From Bradyrhizobium sp. (GTDB lineage: Bacteria; Pseudomonadota; Alphaproteobacteria; Rhizobiales; Xanthobacteraceae): a DNA stretch of 50,849 nucleotides. The position numbers were made by a program, and so were the translations under genes. Below are positions 24,596-33,209 of the stretch, piece by piece. Within the stretch, counting starts at the first letter, position 1. Each line of letters starts with the position of its first letter. The notes below the pieces were generated by a model that saw only the letters and a program-made list of their open reading frames with translations, made no database searches and was not told the DNA's origin. The DNA lies in the NCBI RefSeq assembly GCF_016213215.1, contig NZ_JACRAW010000114.1, positions 1-50,849 on the forward strand, given 5' to 3'.

Positions 24596-25045
24596 TCAGG
24601 CCCAGCACAGTGTGACGCCGATGTCTCCCGGCATTCCGTCCGGGAATTCGATGATCTGCACCTTCAGCCGGTATCCGCGTGGACGCAGATATTTTTCCCA
24701 GAACGCGTAGAGCTCCCGAGCCTGCCCGGTCAGCGTTTTCTCCCAACCGGGCTCAGATTGATTGATGGCCCGGCCACGGTCGGTGCAAAGCTCATTGGGA
24801 AAACGGAAGACGACGGCTTCGGTCTGGCCGTTGCGCACGCCGCGATTGATGATCGCGACGGCGCGCCTGAGATGCTCCTCGTCGGAAACGCCCATTGGTT
24901 TCGATAGTCCTTCGAGCAGCACCCTCTTCTTCGCCTCTTCGGCCGCAGCCCGCCGCGTCGCCTCGGCCGCCTTGTCGGCCTCAGCCAATGCCAGCTTTTT
25001 CTGCAGATCCTTGGTGGTGGGCAGCACGTCATCGATGATGGTCAT
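24596..25045 (-). CDS. Conserved hypothetical protein, 149 aa
   Basis: The N-terminus (MTIIDDVLPTTKDLQKKLALAEADKAAEATRRAAAEEAKKRVLLE) is a coiled coil. The rest is a compact alpha/beta domain with LRRAVAIINRGVRNGQTEAVVFRFPNELCTDRGRAIN and YLRPRGYRLKVQIIEFPDGMPGDIGVTLCW. The ATG at 25045 has GGAGCG just upstream. It sits between the patatin-like and DUF3141 genes in one operon (80 and 49 bp gaps). I recognise the type from alphaproteobacterial genomes but know no function. Confidence 0.75.
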   Translation of the reverse strand: MTIIDDVLPTTKDLQKKLALAEADKAAEATRRAAAEEAKKRVLLEGLSKPMGVSDEEHLRRAVAIINRGVRNGQTEAVVFRFPNELCTDRGRAINQSEPGWEKTLTGQARELYAFWEKYLRPRGYRLKVQIIEFPDGMPGDIGVTLCWA

Positions 25046-25125
25046 TATTCGCTCCATTCGGCAGCGATTGAACGCCCAGCCGGAATCCTGTCATTCTGGT
25101 CGACATGTGATCTCCTGTTTTGCCA

Positions 25126-26346
25126 TCACAGTCGGAATTCGCCGCGCTTCCCGTGCTCAACGCCGAGATCGAACAGCGCCTTCATGTACTCGGGATCGAA
25201 CAGGCCACGCTCCTGTCGGTCGAACGCCTGATCGACCATCGCGACCTTCATCGCAATGCCGTCCCGCCGCGCCGCCTGCGCGACCAGGAAGAGCTCGGCA
25301 CGTGCGCCGAGCTTCAAGGCCAGAGAGAACGAACGGCCTAGGATGTGGGTGAGGCGCTGTTCGGTCCGCGCGAATTCGCTCGTGAGCTTGCCGTTGACGA
25401 TCACGTAGAGTTCGGACGCCGGCAGCCGGCGGCCATTTGTCGAGAGAAGGATGGACTCGGGCGCGATATACATCGGCCCGTTCACGCCGCCGTCGACGTG
25501 CATCTCCTGAAATCGGCGACCGTTCGATTCCGCCTCGATGAGGACCGGCGGGAGGGCGCCCGGGACGCTGGACGAGGCCAGCACGATCTTGCGAAACAAT
25601 GCGAGGGCGGCATCGCCGCCGGTCGCCGCGATCGCGCCCATATCCCAGGCCACGGCGCGGCCGGCGTCGAGATTGGTCGTGAGTACGAAGAGCCGGCGGC
25701 CGCGCCGGTGCTCGGCAGCGATATCGCTGATGAGCTCTCCCGTGACGTGGCGCTCGATCATCTGTGCGAGCGGCCAGCTGTCGGCGAAACTTTCCGGCAT
25801 GACGCGAAGCTCGAAAATGTCCACAGCGCTGACGGTGGTGTAGGCCTGCCGCAGCAGCGCGTCGTACTTCGGCCCGGCAAACGCGTAGACCGCAATGATT
25901 GCGCCACTGCTCACGCCGGTTACGACCGAGAAATCCGGACGCTCGCCCGATGCACTCCAGCCGTTGAGAAACCCCGCGCCGTAGGCGCCGTCTTCGGCCC
26001 CGGTGGACAGCACGAGCCAGGGCCCCGGCTGCGGGGGCACCGCGCGCGCGTAATCCTCCTCAGAACTCGCCCAGAACCGGACGCCCGGAAAGCCGGGAAT
26101 CTGCGCGCTCTGCTGCTCCTCGCTTGAAAAATCCGGCCGCGGCGGCAGCTCCGGGCCGGCGGCTTTCGCGGATGCAGCCGGCGTGCTGTTGCGCGACGAT
26201 GCCGTCTCGATCGCGCGTGGGCGCTTTGCGGCAATCGCAGGCGAGCTTGCCAACAATCCCGCCAGAACGGCGACGAACTTTCGCCTTGAGGTCCCGCGTC
26301 TGCGAGCGGATCGCGCTTGCGGATCGTTTGTCGTATCGCCCATCAC
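25126..26346 (-). CDS. Patatin-like phospholipase, exported, 406 aa
   Basis: Patatins are lipid acyl hydrolases with a Ser-Asp dyad. Here the serine is in GVSSG (Ser146) and the aspartate in VDGGVNGP (Asp285). The oxyanion loop is STGAEDGAYGAGFL instead of the usual GGGxRG, so one arginine is lost. The N-terminus has a basic run with RRGTSRRKF before a hydrophobic segment (AVLAGLLASSPAIA), a Sec or Tat-like signal, so the enzyme probably acts in the periplasm. It is the first gene of the operon that ends with ackA. The substrate is unknown; phospholipids are the usual one. Confidence 0.88.
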   Translation of the reverse strand: MMGDTTNDPQARSARRRGTSRRKFVAVLAGLLASSPAIAAKRPRAIETASSRNSTPAASAKAAGPELPPRPDFSSEEQQSAQIPGFPGVRFWASSEEDYARAVPPQPGPWLVLSTGAEDGAYGAGFLNGWSASGERPDFSVVTGVSSGAIIAVYAFAGPKYDALLRQAYTTVSAVDIFELRVMPESFADSWPLAQMIERHVTGELISDIAAEHRRGRRLFVLTTNLDAGRAVAWDMGAIAATGGDAALALFRKIVLASSSVPGALPPVLIEAESNGRRFQEMHVDGGVNGPMYIAPESILLSTNGRRLPASELYVIVNGKLTSEFARTEQRLTHILGRSFSLALKLGARAELFLVAQAARRDGIAMKVAMVDQAFDRQERGLFDPEYMKALFDLGVEHGKRGEFRL

Positions 26347-26485
26347 CCATCATCTCTATTCGTTGCATGCCAATATTCGGCCGGCGCAGGTCCGGGAGTG
26401 TCACGCAGACCCGCGAGGCAGAAGTCCGTTAGTTCGTTCGGTGTCACTTCGACGGCGGCTGAACTGCCGTTTCCTGGGGGGTGCC

Positions 26486-26953
26486 TTACCCGCGGCGCTC
26501 GGCCGTCCAATGGCCCGAGCAGGGCCCGAGCTTGCCGGAAGCCCGCCACACGCCCTGTCCCGACGCGCGCAACAGGCGCCCGGTGCCCTCGGCTTTCTGA
26601 TCTCCCATCGACCCGCCGACCCGGACGGCCCCGTTCGCGCTCACGCGTCCGTAGGCGGTTCCGTCGTAGGTCACGGCACTGTTCACGACATCGACCCCGA
26701 CCCGATAGGAATCGCAGGCGCCGCGTTCGGTCTGGGTCACGATGCTCCACGGGCCGTCGAACGCCGGTCGGCGCGTCGATGTCGTCTGCTGGCGCGTGCC
26801 GGCATCCGCGACGGAAGTCGCTGCTAACACACCGACGAGGACGCCGACCGCGGTCAGCGGCCTGATGGCGGAGTGCTCGAGCAGCAACCGGACACCGCGC
26901 AGCGGTGCTGATGGCGCTCGCCGAGTCGATGCGGAAGTGGTGCGTGCCTTCAT
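26486..26953 (-). CDS. Small secreted hypothetical protein, 155 aa
   Basis: An N-terminal basic lead and hydrophobic segment (AVGVLVGVLAATSVADAG) serve as signal. The mature part has the pattern FDGPWSIVTQTERGACDSYRVGVDVVNSAVTYDGTAYGRVSANGAVRVGGSM and ends CSGHWTAERRG. This beta-rich layout (FDGxWSVxxxTxxGxC...YRxxVxxxxG...GxWxAxxxxCxGxWxAxR) is common in Bradyrhizobium and has no known role. GGAGA before the ATG at 26953 sets the start; a longer reading to 26965 is possible. Its promoter region contains a perfect palindrome (27013-27031), probably the site of the next TetR protein. Confidence 0.78.
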   Translation of the reverse strand: MKARTTSASTRRAPSAPLRGVRLLLEHSAIRPLTAVGVLVGVLAATSVADAGTRQQTTSTRRPAFDGPWSIVTQTERGACDSYRVGVDVVNSAVTYDGTAYGRVSANGAVRVGGSMGDQKAEGTGRLLRASGQGVWRASGKLGPCSGHWTAERRG

Positions 26954-27012
26954 CTGTCTCTCCATTGGGTGGCGCCGCAGCGGCGGCTTTACGGCTCACG
27001 ACGATCATTAGA

Positions 27013-27031
27013 AAACGGTACGTAACCGTTT
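27013..27031. promoter_or_regulatory. Perfect palindrome AAACGGT-N5-ACCGTTT (TetR-type operator)
   Basis: Seven-bp arms with a 5-bp spacer, 60 bp upstream of the 155-aa secreted protein start. A related half-site arrangement occurs before the TetR gene (28015-28033). Together they suggest one regulator for both. Confidence 0.6.
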
Positions 27032-27292
27032 ACATATCATGCGAGGCAGGTGATTGCAACAGGTTCGTGCGCGTTCTGCCGGGCAGGTCCGTGCTGCGGC
27101 CTAGGTGGTTGCAATCTGATGGGTATTTCGCACTTGCTGGGCCCAGATCTCACGATCAATCACAATGCGCAGGCATGCCCATTACGCGTCCCCGGCATGC
27201 GCCGGGTCAGCGGTCTCTTGCACCAACGTCAACTCGCGCGAAGGCCACATGGCCCCTTTCCAGCAAGTGCGGCCACGGCCCCGGCCGGCGCA

Positions 27293-27982
27293 TCATCGCT
27301 TGCCGCGGCGGCTCTGCACATCGGGGGCGGCGCGGCGGGCGCCGTTGAGAAACAGGTCGACCGCGGCCTTGAGCCGCTCGTCAATCTCCTTAGCGGTCAT
27401 CTTGAGCCCGAACGCGCCATAGCGGAGGCCGACGTCGACCGTCAGGCTCATGAACTGCTCCGCCGCCTGTCCGAGGTCGTCGACGCGAAGTTCGTCGCGG
27501 TGGTTATGCAGCACACTGGCGATGGTCTGCAGGGCAGGCCGCCGGCGCGTTTCGTTGATCCAGCGTCCGAATTCGGGTCGGCGCCGGGCCTCAAACGTCA
27601 CGACGCGGTAGACCGCCTGGAATTCCGGCCGCACGACGCCGGACATCATGTCGCGCCCGATCGCCATCAGGGTGAAGGCGAGGTCGCCCGGCTCATACTG
27701 GATCCGCTCAACCGGTACCAGGAGCTTGTCGAGCAGATCGTACAGCACGGTGTTGAACAGCGCCGACTTGTCGGCATGGCGAGCATAGAGTGTGCGTTTG
27801 GATATTCTGGCCTTTTCGGCGATGGCGTCCATCGAAGTGCCGTCGAACCCTTGCTCCAGGAACAGCTGGGCCGCGGCGGCGAGGATGTTCTCGTTGAGCT
27901 TCTCGAGATCTTGCGTCCTCGGACGTCCGCCCCGTCCCGCCTTGGCGGTCCGGCGATGGCTGCTCGTCTTGGCTTCCGGCAT
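27293..27982 (-). CDS. TetR-family regulator, 229 aa
   Basis: The HTH reads ENILAAAAQLFLEQGFDGTSMDAIAEKARISKRTLYARHADKSALFNTVLYDLL, after a basic GRGGRPRTQDLEKLN lead. The C-terminal domain fits TetR_C_7-like proteins (FEARRRPEFGRWINETRRRPALQTIASVLHNHRDEL). The ATG at 27982 has AAGGG upstream; a longer frame would run over the operator. It is divergent from and paralogous to the TetR gene at 28206, with near-identical stretches such as ISKRTLY.R.ADKS.LFNTV.YDLL. It probably represses itself and the secreted protein gene downstream. Confidence 0.92.
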   Translation of the reverse strand: MPEAKTSSHRRTAKAGRGGRPRTQDLEKLNENILAAAAQLFLEQGFDGTSMDAIAEKARISKRTLYARHADKSALFNTVLYDLLDKLLVPVERIQYEPGDLAFTLMAIGRDMMSGVVRPEFQAVYRVVTFEARRRPEFGRWINETRRRPALQTIASVLHNHRDELRVDDLGQAAEQFMSLTVDVGLRYGAFGLKMTAKEIDERLKAAVDLFLNGARRAAPDVQSRRGKR

Positions 27983-28014
27983 CCCTTGTCTCCAGCATCT
28001 GAACGTCGTACTTA

Positions 28015-28033
28015 ATACGATACAGTACCGTTT
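28015..28033. promoter_or_regulatory. Operator before the minus-strand TetR gene
   Basis: ATACGAT-ACAGT-ACCGTTT has the same right arm and spacer as the palindrome at 27013-27031, and its left arm matches at five of seven positions. It lies 33-51 bp upstream of the ATG at 27982, which fits autoregulation. Confidence 0.5.
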
Positions 28034-28205
28034 ATGCAAGAGAATAGGTCATGTATCTTATGAGGACGGGCCGAGGTGCGATTGTCCAGCATTTTCGCAA
28101 CCTGCTTACCGGCCTACGCGTTTGTTCGAGGCGACGCGAGCGGGCCGGCAAGCGCGCGGCCGCGAGCGGCGCCGCCGCGGGCCGGAGGGATTCAACGGGC
28201 TATGC

Positions 28206-28937
28206 ATGTCGGAAGCACAGGCCAAGATGAGCAGGATCAAGCCGATCAATCGGCGTCGGAACGGCAATGGACACGGCGGCCGGCCGCGAGCCGACGATGT
28301 CAGGAAGTTGAACGGAAACATCCTTGCGGCAGCAGGGGAGCTTTTCCTGGAGCATGGGTTCGACGCGGCATCGATGGATGCCATAGCGGCGCGCGCCAGG
28401 ATCTCGAAGCGCACGCTCTATTCACGCTTCGCGGACAAGTCGAGCCTGTTCAACACGGTCATCTACGACCTGCTCGGCCGTATTCTCGTCCCGATCGAGA
28501 CTATCCACGACAGCGACGGCGAGCTCGAGGCGGTCCTGCTCACCCTTGCGCGAGACCTGGTCGTCAATGCGCTCAAGCCGGAACTTCTGGCCGTGCACCG
28601 GGTGATCACCTTCGAGACACAGCGCCGCCCTGAGTTCGGGCAGTGGATCAATGACACGCGCAGAAAGCCGGCGATCCACCTCATCGCCGGCATCCTCGAA
28701 CGCCACCGCGACAAGCTTCGCGTCGCTGATTTCGACGAGGCGGCCGAGCAGTTCGCGAACCTTACGTTCGACAGCTGCTTGCGGCTGGGGAGCGTCGGCT
28801 CGACGTTCACCCCGCGCGAGATCACCGATCGCGCTCGCGCCGCAGCGGACCTGTTTCTGGCAGGCGTCCGCCGGTCCGCGACGGGAGGGCGCAGCGCCCT
28901 GCAAGCCCTCCCCTGCAATTCCGCTGCTGAGGAATGA
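28206..28937 (+). CDS. TetR-family regulator, paralogue of the preceding one, 243 aa
   Basis: The HTH is GNILAAAGELFLEHGFDAASMDAIAARARISKRTLYSRFADKSSLFNTVIYDLLG, after GHGGRPRADDVRKLN. The C-terminal half aligns over its length with the divergent TetR (FETQRRPEFGQWINDTRRKPAIHLIAGILERHRDKLRV against FEARRRPEFGRWINETRRRPALQTIASVLHNHRDELRV). Start may be the ATG at 28206 or 28227. The pair looks like a gene duplication followed by inversion. No target gene lies downstream on the plus strand, since about 440 bp without a gene follow. Confidence 0.9.
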   Translation: MSEAQAKMSRIKPINRRRNGNGHGGRPRADDVRKLNGNILAAAGELFLEHGFDAASMDAIAARARISKRTLYSRFADKSSLFNTVIYDLLGRILVPIETIHDSDGELEAVLLTLARDLVVNALKPELLAVHRVITFETQRRPEFGQWINDTRRKPAIHLIAGILERHRDKLRVADFDEAAEQFANLTFDSCLRLGSVGSTFTPREITDRARAAADLFLAGVRRSATGGRSALQALPCNSAAEE

Positions 28938-29378
28938 TGTCGATCCGATCCGCGCGTTGCCATCGACAACGCGCAAACGAATAGCCGGGGAATTCGCAGG
29001 GCACGCGCCAGTCGCTGCCGTCAGCGCGGGCGGGTGTCGGCAACGAGATCTGCAAAGTTGCCGGAGGAGCAGAATTGGTCGCTGTTGAGTCTCGTCCTGA
29101 CCACGTTTATTCGCGGGAGTTCCAGACGCGTGTCCACCGATCGGCGCTAGCCCAACGCGTTGCCGACCTACGGTCGAGAGACTCGATTTCAGGCTCGCTG
29201 TGCTCAACGTCGACGGACGCGAAGCGCTGCATGCGCGGGCACTGCTGCCGACGAAGTGAATTGAGTTGCCTGAAGGCTTGCTGAAATTCGTTCGTAGTGG
29301 ATGCGGGAGTATTCACAAGGCGTGTTGGTTGAGCCGTATGTCGCCGGACCCGTTCTATCGCCACACCCAGCGTTTCCC
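28938..29378. other. Gene-free stretch before the tRNA terminator
   Basis: Open frames on both strands here are short and have no family features. I see no attachment-site-like direct repeat of the tRNA 3' end and no integrase remnant. The stretch lies immediately on the 3' side of the initiator tRNA gene, the usual landing side for integrated elements. Confidence 0.4.
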
Positions 29379-29416
29379 AAAAACAAAAATCCGTCCCGGT
29401 CGTTAGACCGGGACGG
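29379..29416 (-). terminator. Terminator of the initiator tRNA gene
   Basis: Read on the minus strand, CCGTCCCGGTC pairs with GACCGGGACGG around a 4-nt loop and is followed by ATTTTTGTTTTT. It is 20 bp after the tRNA 3' end, a strong Rho-independent terminator. Confidence 0.9.
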
Positions 29417-29436
29417 TGAGCGAGTTATAATGAAAG

Positions 29437-29513
<77 letters not shown>

Positions 29514-29798
29514 TTAAGTCGTTGCACGCCTTACAGAAAACCGGTGGCAGCAGATCCGACCAGCGCATGCTGCGCGGCGGTCGAACCGTCCCGAAGGCTT
29601 CCTTGGAAGGCAACCCGGGGCAGCGCCCGTCGGGTGCGAGGGCTATGTATCAACCGCAGGCGGCTTTGGAAAGAGCTCGCGGACCTTTTTTCCGACTTTA
29701 TGACAGCCATATCCGGGAGAAAGCCGGCCCCATTGCCCCCTTGCCTTAAGTTCCGGCCAGGGCCAGCCTTGCGCCCAACAGACCAGAGAGGAATTGCC

Positions 29799-31232
29799 AT
29801 GGACCAGCCCTTGAAGAGCGCGCCGCTGCGCGCGCTGGAAGATGCCTTCCACGCCATGGTCGAGAAATCGCGCACCTCACCGCCGCCCGACCTTGCCGAA
29901 CGGCAGGACCGCCTGCGGCGGCTTAGGGCCGTCGTGGCCGAGAACGAGGAGCGCTTCAGGCAGGCGATCTCGGCCGATTTCGGCCACCGCTGCGCGATCG
30001 AGACCACCGTGGCCGAGATCCTGATGGTGTTCACCGAGATCCGGCACGCGACAAAACACCTGAAGAAATGGATGGCCCCGCAGCGGGTCGCGACCGGGCT
30101 GCAATTCCTGCCCGCCAGAAACCGGCTGATCCCGCAGCCGCTCGGGGTAGTCGGCATCATCTCGCCCTGGAATTATCCGCTGCAGCTGACGCTGGCGCCC
30201 GCTGTCGGCGCAATAGCTGCCGGCAACCGCGTCATGATCAAACCGAGCGAACTGGTGCCGCGCTTCTCCGCGCTGTTGCAGGAGCTGATCGCGCAGCGGT
30301 TCGACGCCACCGAAATCCTGGTCACCGGGATCGAGGAGGAGATCGCCAGGGCCTTTGCCGCCCTGCCCTTCGACCACCTCGTGTTCACCGGCTCGACCCG
30401 CGTCGGCCGGATGGTGGCCGAGGCTGCCGGCCGCAACCTCACCCCCGTCACGCTCGAGCTCGGCGGCAAGTCGCCCTGCATCATCGATCGCTCCGCCGAT
30501 CTCGACCAGGCGGCCGAACGGATCGCCTACGGCAAGTTGCTCAATGCGGGCCAGACCTGCATCGCGCCGGACTACGTGCTGGTGCCGGAAAGCTCCGTGC
30601 AGGCGTTTGCCGAAAAACTGCGGGCGTGTCTGCGGCGCATGGTCGGCACCGATCCCAACAACAAGGACTACACCTCGATCATCTCCGGCCGTCACTATGC
30701 CCGCCTCGAGGAGCTTGCAGCCGATGCGGCCGCCAAGGGCGCGCGCATCCTGCAGCCGGCCGTCCCTGACGATCCGAACTGGAAAGCCAGGCGCAAATTC
30801 CCGCCCACCGTGGTGATCGGCGCCACAGCCGAGATGAAGATCATGCAGGAGGAAATCTTCGGCCCTCTCCTGCCGGTCATCGGCTACAAGGACCCCAGCG
30901 AAACGATCGACTACATCAACCGGCACGACCGCCCGCTGGCGCTCTACTGGTTCGGCAGGGACAAGGCCGCGCGCGACGAGGTGCTGGCGCGCACCGTGTC
31001 GGGCGGCGTCACCGTGAACGACTGCCTGTTCCACTTTGCGCAGATCAACCAGCCGATGGGCGGGGTCGGCGCGAGCGGAAGCGGCGCCTATCACGGCGAA
31101 TGGGGCTTCAATACGTTCAGCAAGCTCAAGCCGGTATTCTATCGATCGCCGCTCAACATGCTCGCCGATCTCTATCCGCCCTATGGCAGCAAGATCGCGC
31201 GGCTGGAGAAGCTCATGCGATTTATGTCGTAG
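29799..31232 (+). CDS. Coniferyl-aldehyde-type dehydrogenase, 477 aa
   Basis: An NAD(P)-dependent aldehyde dehydrogenase of the CalB/ALDH3-like group. The substrate glutamate lies in TLELGGKSPCIID, the catalytic cysteine in LNAGQTCIAPDYVLV, and the cofactor site in FTGSTRVGRMVAEAAG. PLGVVGIISPWNYPLQLTLAPAVGAIAAGN is also diagnostic. The C-terminal YGSKIARLEKLMRFM is typical for the CalB group. The ATG at 29799 has AGAGAGGA before it; a longer open frame from 29544 is ignored. It precedes the GMC oxidoreductase by 126 bp, so an alcohol-to-aldehyde-to-acid chain is plausible. Confidence 0.92.
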   Translation: MDQPLKSAPLRALEDAFHAMVEKSRTSPPPDLAERQDRLRRLRAVVAENEERFRQAISADFGHRCAIETTVAEILMVFTEIRHATKHLKKWMAPQRVATGLQFLPARNRLIPQPLGVVGIISPWNYPLQLTLAPAVGAIAAGNRVMIKPSELVPRFSALLQELIAQRFDATEILVTGIEEEIARAFAALPFDHLVFTGSTRVGRMVAEAAGRNLTPVTLELGGKSPCIIDRSADLDQAAERIAYGKLLNAGQTCIAPDYVLVPESSVQAFAEKLRACLRRMVGTDPNNKDYTSIISGRHYARLEELAADAAAKGARILQPAVPDDPNWKARRKFPPTVVIGATAEMKIMQEEIFGPLLPVIGYKDPSETIDYINRHDRPLALYWFGRDKAARDEVLARTVSGGVTVNDCLFHFAQINQPMGGVGASGSGAYHGEWGFNTFSKLKPVFYRSPLNMLADLYPPYGSKIARLEKLMRFMS

Positions 31233-31242
31233 GATTTCAAGG

Positions 31243-31330
31243 CGTCATTGCGAGCGAAGCGAAGCAATCCAGAAATTCATCCATAGAAAAAGTCTGGATT
31301 GCTTCGTCGCTTGCGCTCCTCGCAATGACA
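31243..31330. repeat. Palindromic intergenic repeat (GTCATTGCGAGCGAAGC type)
   Basis: GTCATTGCGAGCGAAGCGAAGCAATCC at the left is mirrored at the right by GGATTGCTTCGTCGCTTGCGCTCCTCGCAATGAC, with a short loop. This is the dispersed palindromic repeat common in Bradyrhizobium; related copies are at 38066 and 42356. Confidence 0.8.
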
Positions 31331-31358
31331 AGTAATCAAAAGCAGGGGGGAAACACAG

Positions 31359-32963
31359 GTGACCGATACGTTCGACTTCGTTGTGGTGGGCGCGGGCTCT
31401 GGCGGCTGCGCGCTGGCGGGACGGCTGTCCGAGGATGCGGCGACATCGGTGGCGCTGCTCGACGCCGGCGGCAACTGCGACAACTGGGTGGTGACCACGC
31501 CCGGCGCGCTGGTCTTGATGGTCGCCGGCGGCGCCAACAACTGGCGCTTCAACACCGTGCCGCAGAAGGGCTTGGGCGGCCGCATCGGCTATCAGCCGCG
31601 CGGCAAGGGTTTAGGCGGCTCCTCCGCCATCAATGCCATGGTCTATATCCGCGGCCACCGCGCCGACTACGACCATTGGGCCTCGCTCGGCAATACCGGC
31701 TGGGCCTATGCGGACGTGTTGCCCTATTTCAAGCGCTCCGAGGACAATGCCGATTTCGACGGCGCCTATCACGGCAAGGGCGGGCCGCTGCGCGTCAACC
31801 GCCTGCGCACCGACAACCCGGTGCAGGAGATCTTCCTCGACGCGGCGCGCGAGGCGCAATTTCGAATTCGCGAGGACTTCAATGCCGAGGAGCAGGAAGG
31901 CCTCGGCATCTACCAGGTGACGCAGCACAATGGCGAGCGCTGGAGCGCGGCGCGCGCCTACGTGCATCCGTATATCGGAAATCGAAGCAATCTGCGGGTC
32001 GAGACGGGCGCACATGCCACGCGCATCCTGTTCGAGGGCAAGCGCGCGGTCGGCGTCGAGTACCGGCAGGGCGACGCGTTGAAGCAGATCCGCGCCCGGC
32101 GTGAAGTGATCCTTGCGGCCGGCGCATTCCAGTCACCGCATCTGCTCATGCTGTCGGGCGTCGGCGACGGCGCCACGCTCACCAAGCACGGCATCGCGAC
32201 CACCCATCACTTGCCGGGCGTGGGCCAGAATTTGCAGGATCACCCCGATTTCATCTTCACCTACCTGTCGGATGCGCCCTATTTCACCGGCATCTCCTTC
32301 AGCGGCATCGCGCACCAGATCCGCGCGATTGGCCAGTACCGGCGCGAGCGGCGCGGCCCGATGACCACCAACTTCGCCGAATGCGGCGGCTTCCTGAAGA
32401 CGCGGCCCGACCTCGACCTGCCCGACATCCAGCTGCATTTCGGCATGGCCATGGTCAACGATCACGGCCGCAAGCGCGGCTGGGGCAGAGGCTTCTCCTG
32501 CCATGTCTGCCTGCTCCGTCCGGAGAGCCGGGGCAGCGTCTACCTGCAAAACGTCGATCCCATGCAGGCCCCGCTGATCGATCCGAATTTCCTCGGCGAG
32601 ACGGCCGACATGGAGGCCATGGTCGCGGGCTTCAAGACGACCCGACGGCTGATGGAGGCCCCCGCTTTGCGCGCGCTGCAGCGGAAGGACGTGGTGACGT
32701 CAGAGGTGAAGACCGATGACGACATTCGCGCCATCCTGCGGGCGCGGGTCGATACCGTCTATCACCCGGTCGGCACCTGCAAGATGGGCGTCGACGACCC
32801 GCTGGCCGTGGTCGATCCGAAGCTGAAGGTTCACGGCTTAGAGGCCCTGCGCGTTGTCGACGCCTCGATCATGCCGACCCTGATCGGCGGCAACACCAAC
32901 GCGCCGACCATCATGATCGGGGAGAAAGCCGCGGACATGATCAAGGCGGAGGTAACGGCATAG
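31359..32963 (+). CDS. GMC-family FAD oxidoreductase (choline/alcohol dehydrogenase-like), 534 aa
   Basis: A flavoprotein that oxidises an alcohol to an aldehyde. The FAD-binding start DFVVVGAGSGGCALAGRLSED and the second site GLGGSSAINAMVYIRGHRADYDHWA are present, and the C-terminal catalytic region has TVYHPVGTCKMG with His. The tail VVDASIMPTLIGGNTNAPTIMIGEKAADMI is characteristic of the choline-dehydrogenase-like subgroup. The start is GTG at 31359, after AGGGGGG. It follows the aldehyde dehydrogenase. The substrate cannot be told from sequence; choline itself is only one possibility. Confidence 0.93.
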   Translation: MTDTFDFVVVGAGSGGCALAGRLSEDAATSVALLDAGGNCDNWVVTTPGALVLMVAGGANNWRFNTVPQKGLGGRIGYQPRGKGLGGSSAINAMVYIRGHRADYDHWASLGNTGWAYADVLPYFKRSEDNADFDGAYHGKGGPLRVNRLRTDNPVQEIFLDAAREAQFRIREDFNAEEQEGLGIYQVTQHNGERWSAARAYVHPYIGNRSNLRVETGAHATRILFEGKRAVGVEYRQGDALKQIRARREVILAAGAFQSPHLLMLSGVGDGATLTKHGIATTHHLPGVGQNLQDHPDFIFTYLSDAPYFTGISFSGIAHQIRAIGQYRRERRGPMTTNFAECGGFLKTRPDLDLPDIQLHFGMAMVNDHGRKRGWGRGFSCHVCLLRPESRGSVYLQNVDPMQAPLIDPNFLGETADMEAMVAGFKTTRRLMEAPALRALQRKDVVTSEVKTDDDIRAILRARVDTVYHPVGTCKMGVDDPLAVVDPKLKVHGLEALRVVDASIMPTLIGGNTNAPTIMIGEKAADMIKAEVTA

Positions 32964-33209
32964 TCGGCCCGCCAGTCATCATCAGGGCTTCGGATCGGAT
33001 CCGGAACAAGGTTCCGCCGCCCTGATAGGGCTGCAAAAACCTCATCCCAATAGGCCCGCCTGCAGCAATCCGGGCAGCCAGCGTTCGCGCTCGTTGATGC
33101 TAGTCAAAGCCACCGCACGCGTTGCCGGTATCTTGCGCGCACTATGCTGCAATACGTGGACCGCTCATCGAAGCCAACGCAAGCTCGCTCGTGGCGGCGC
33201 GCTGCGGGA

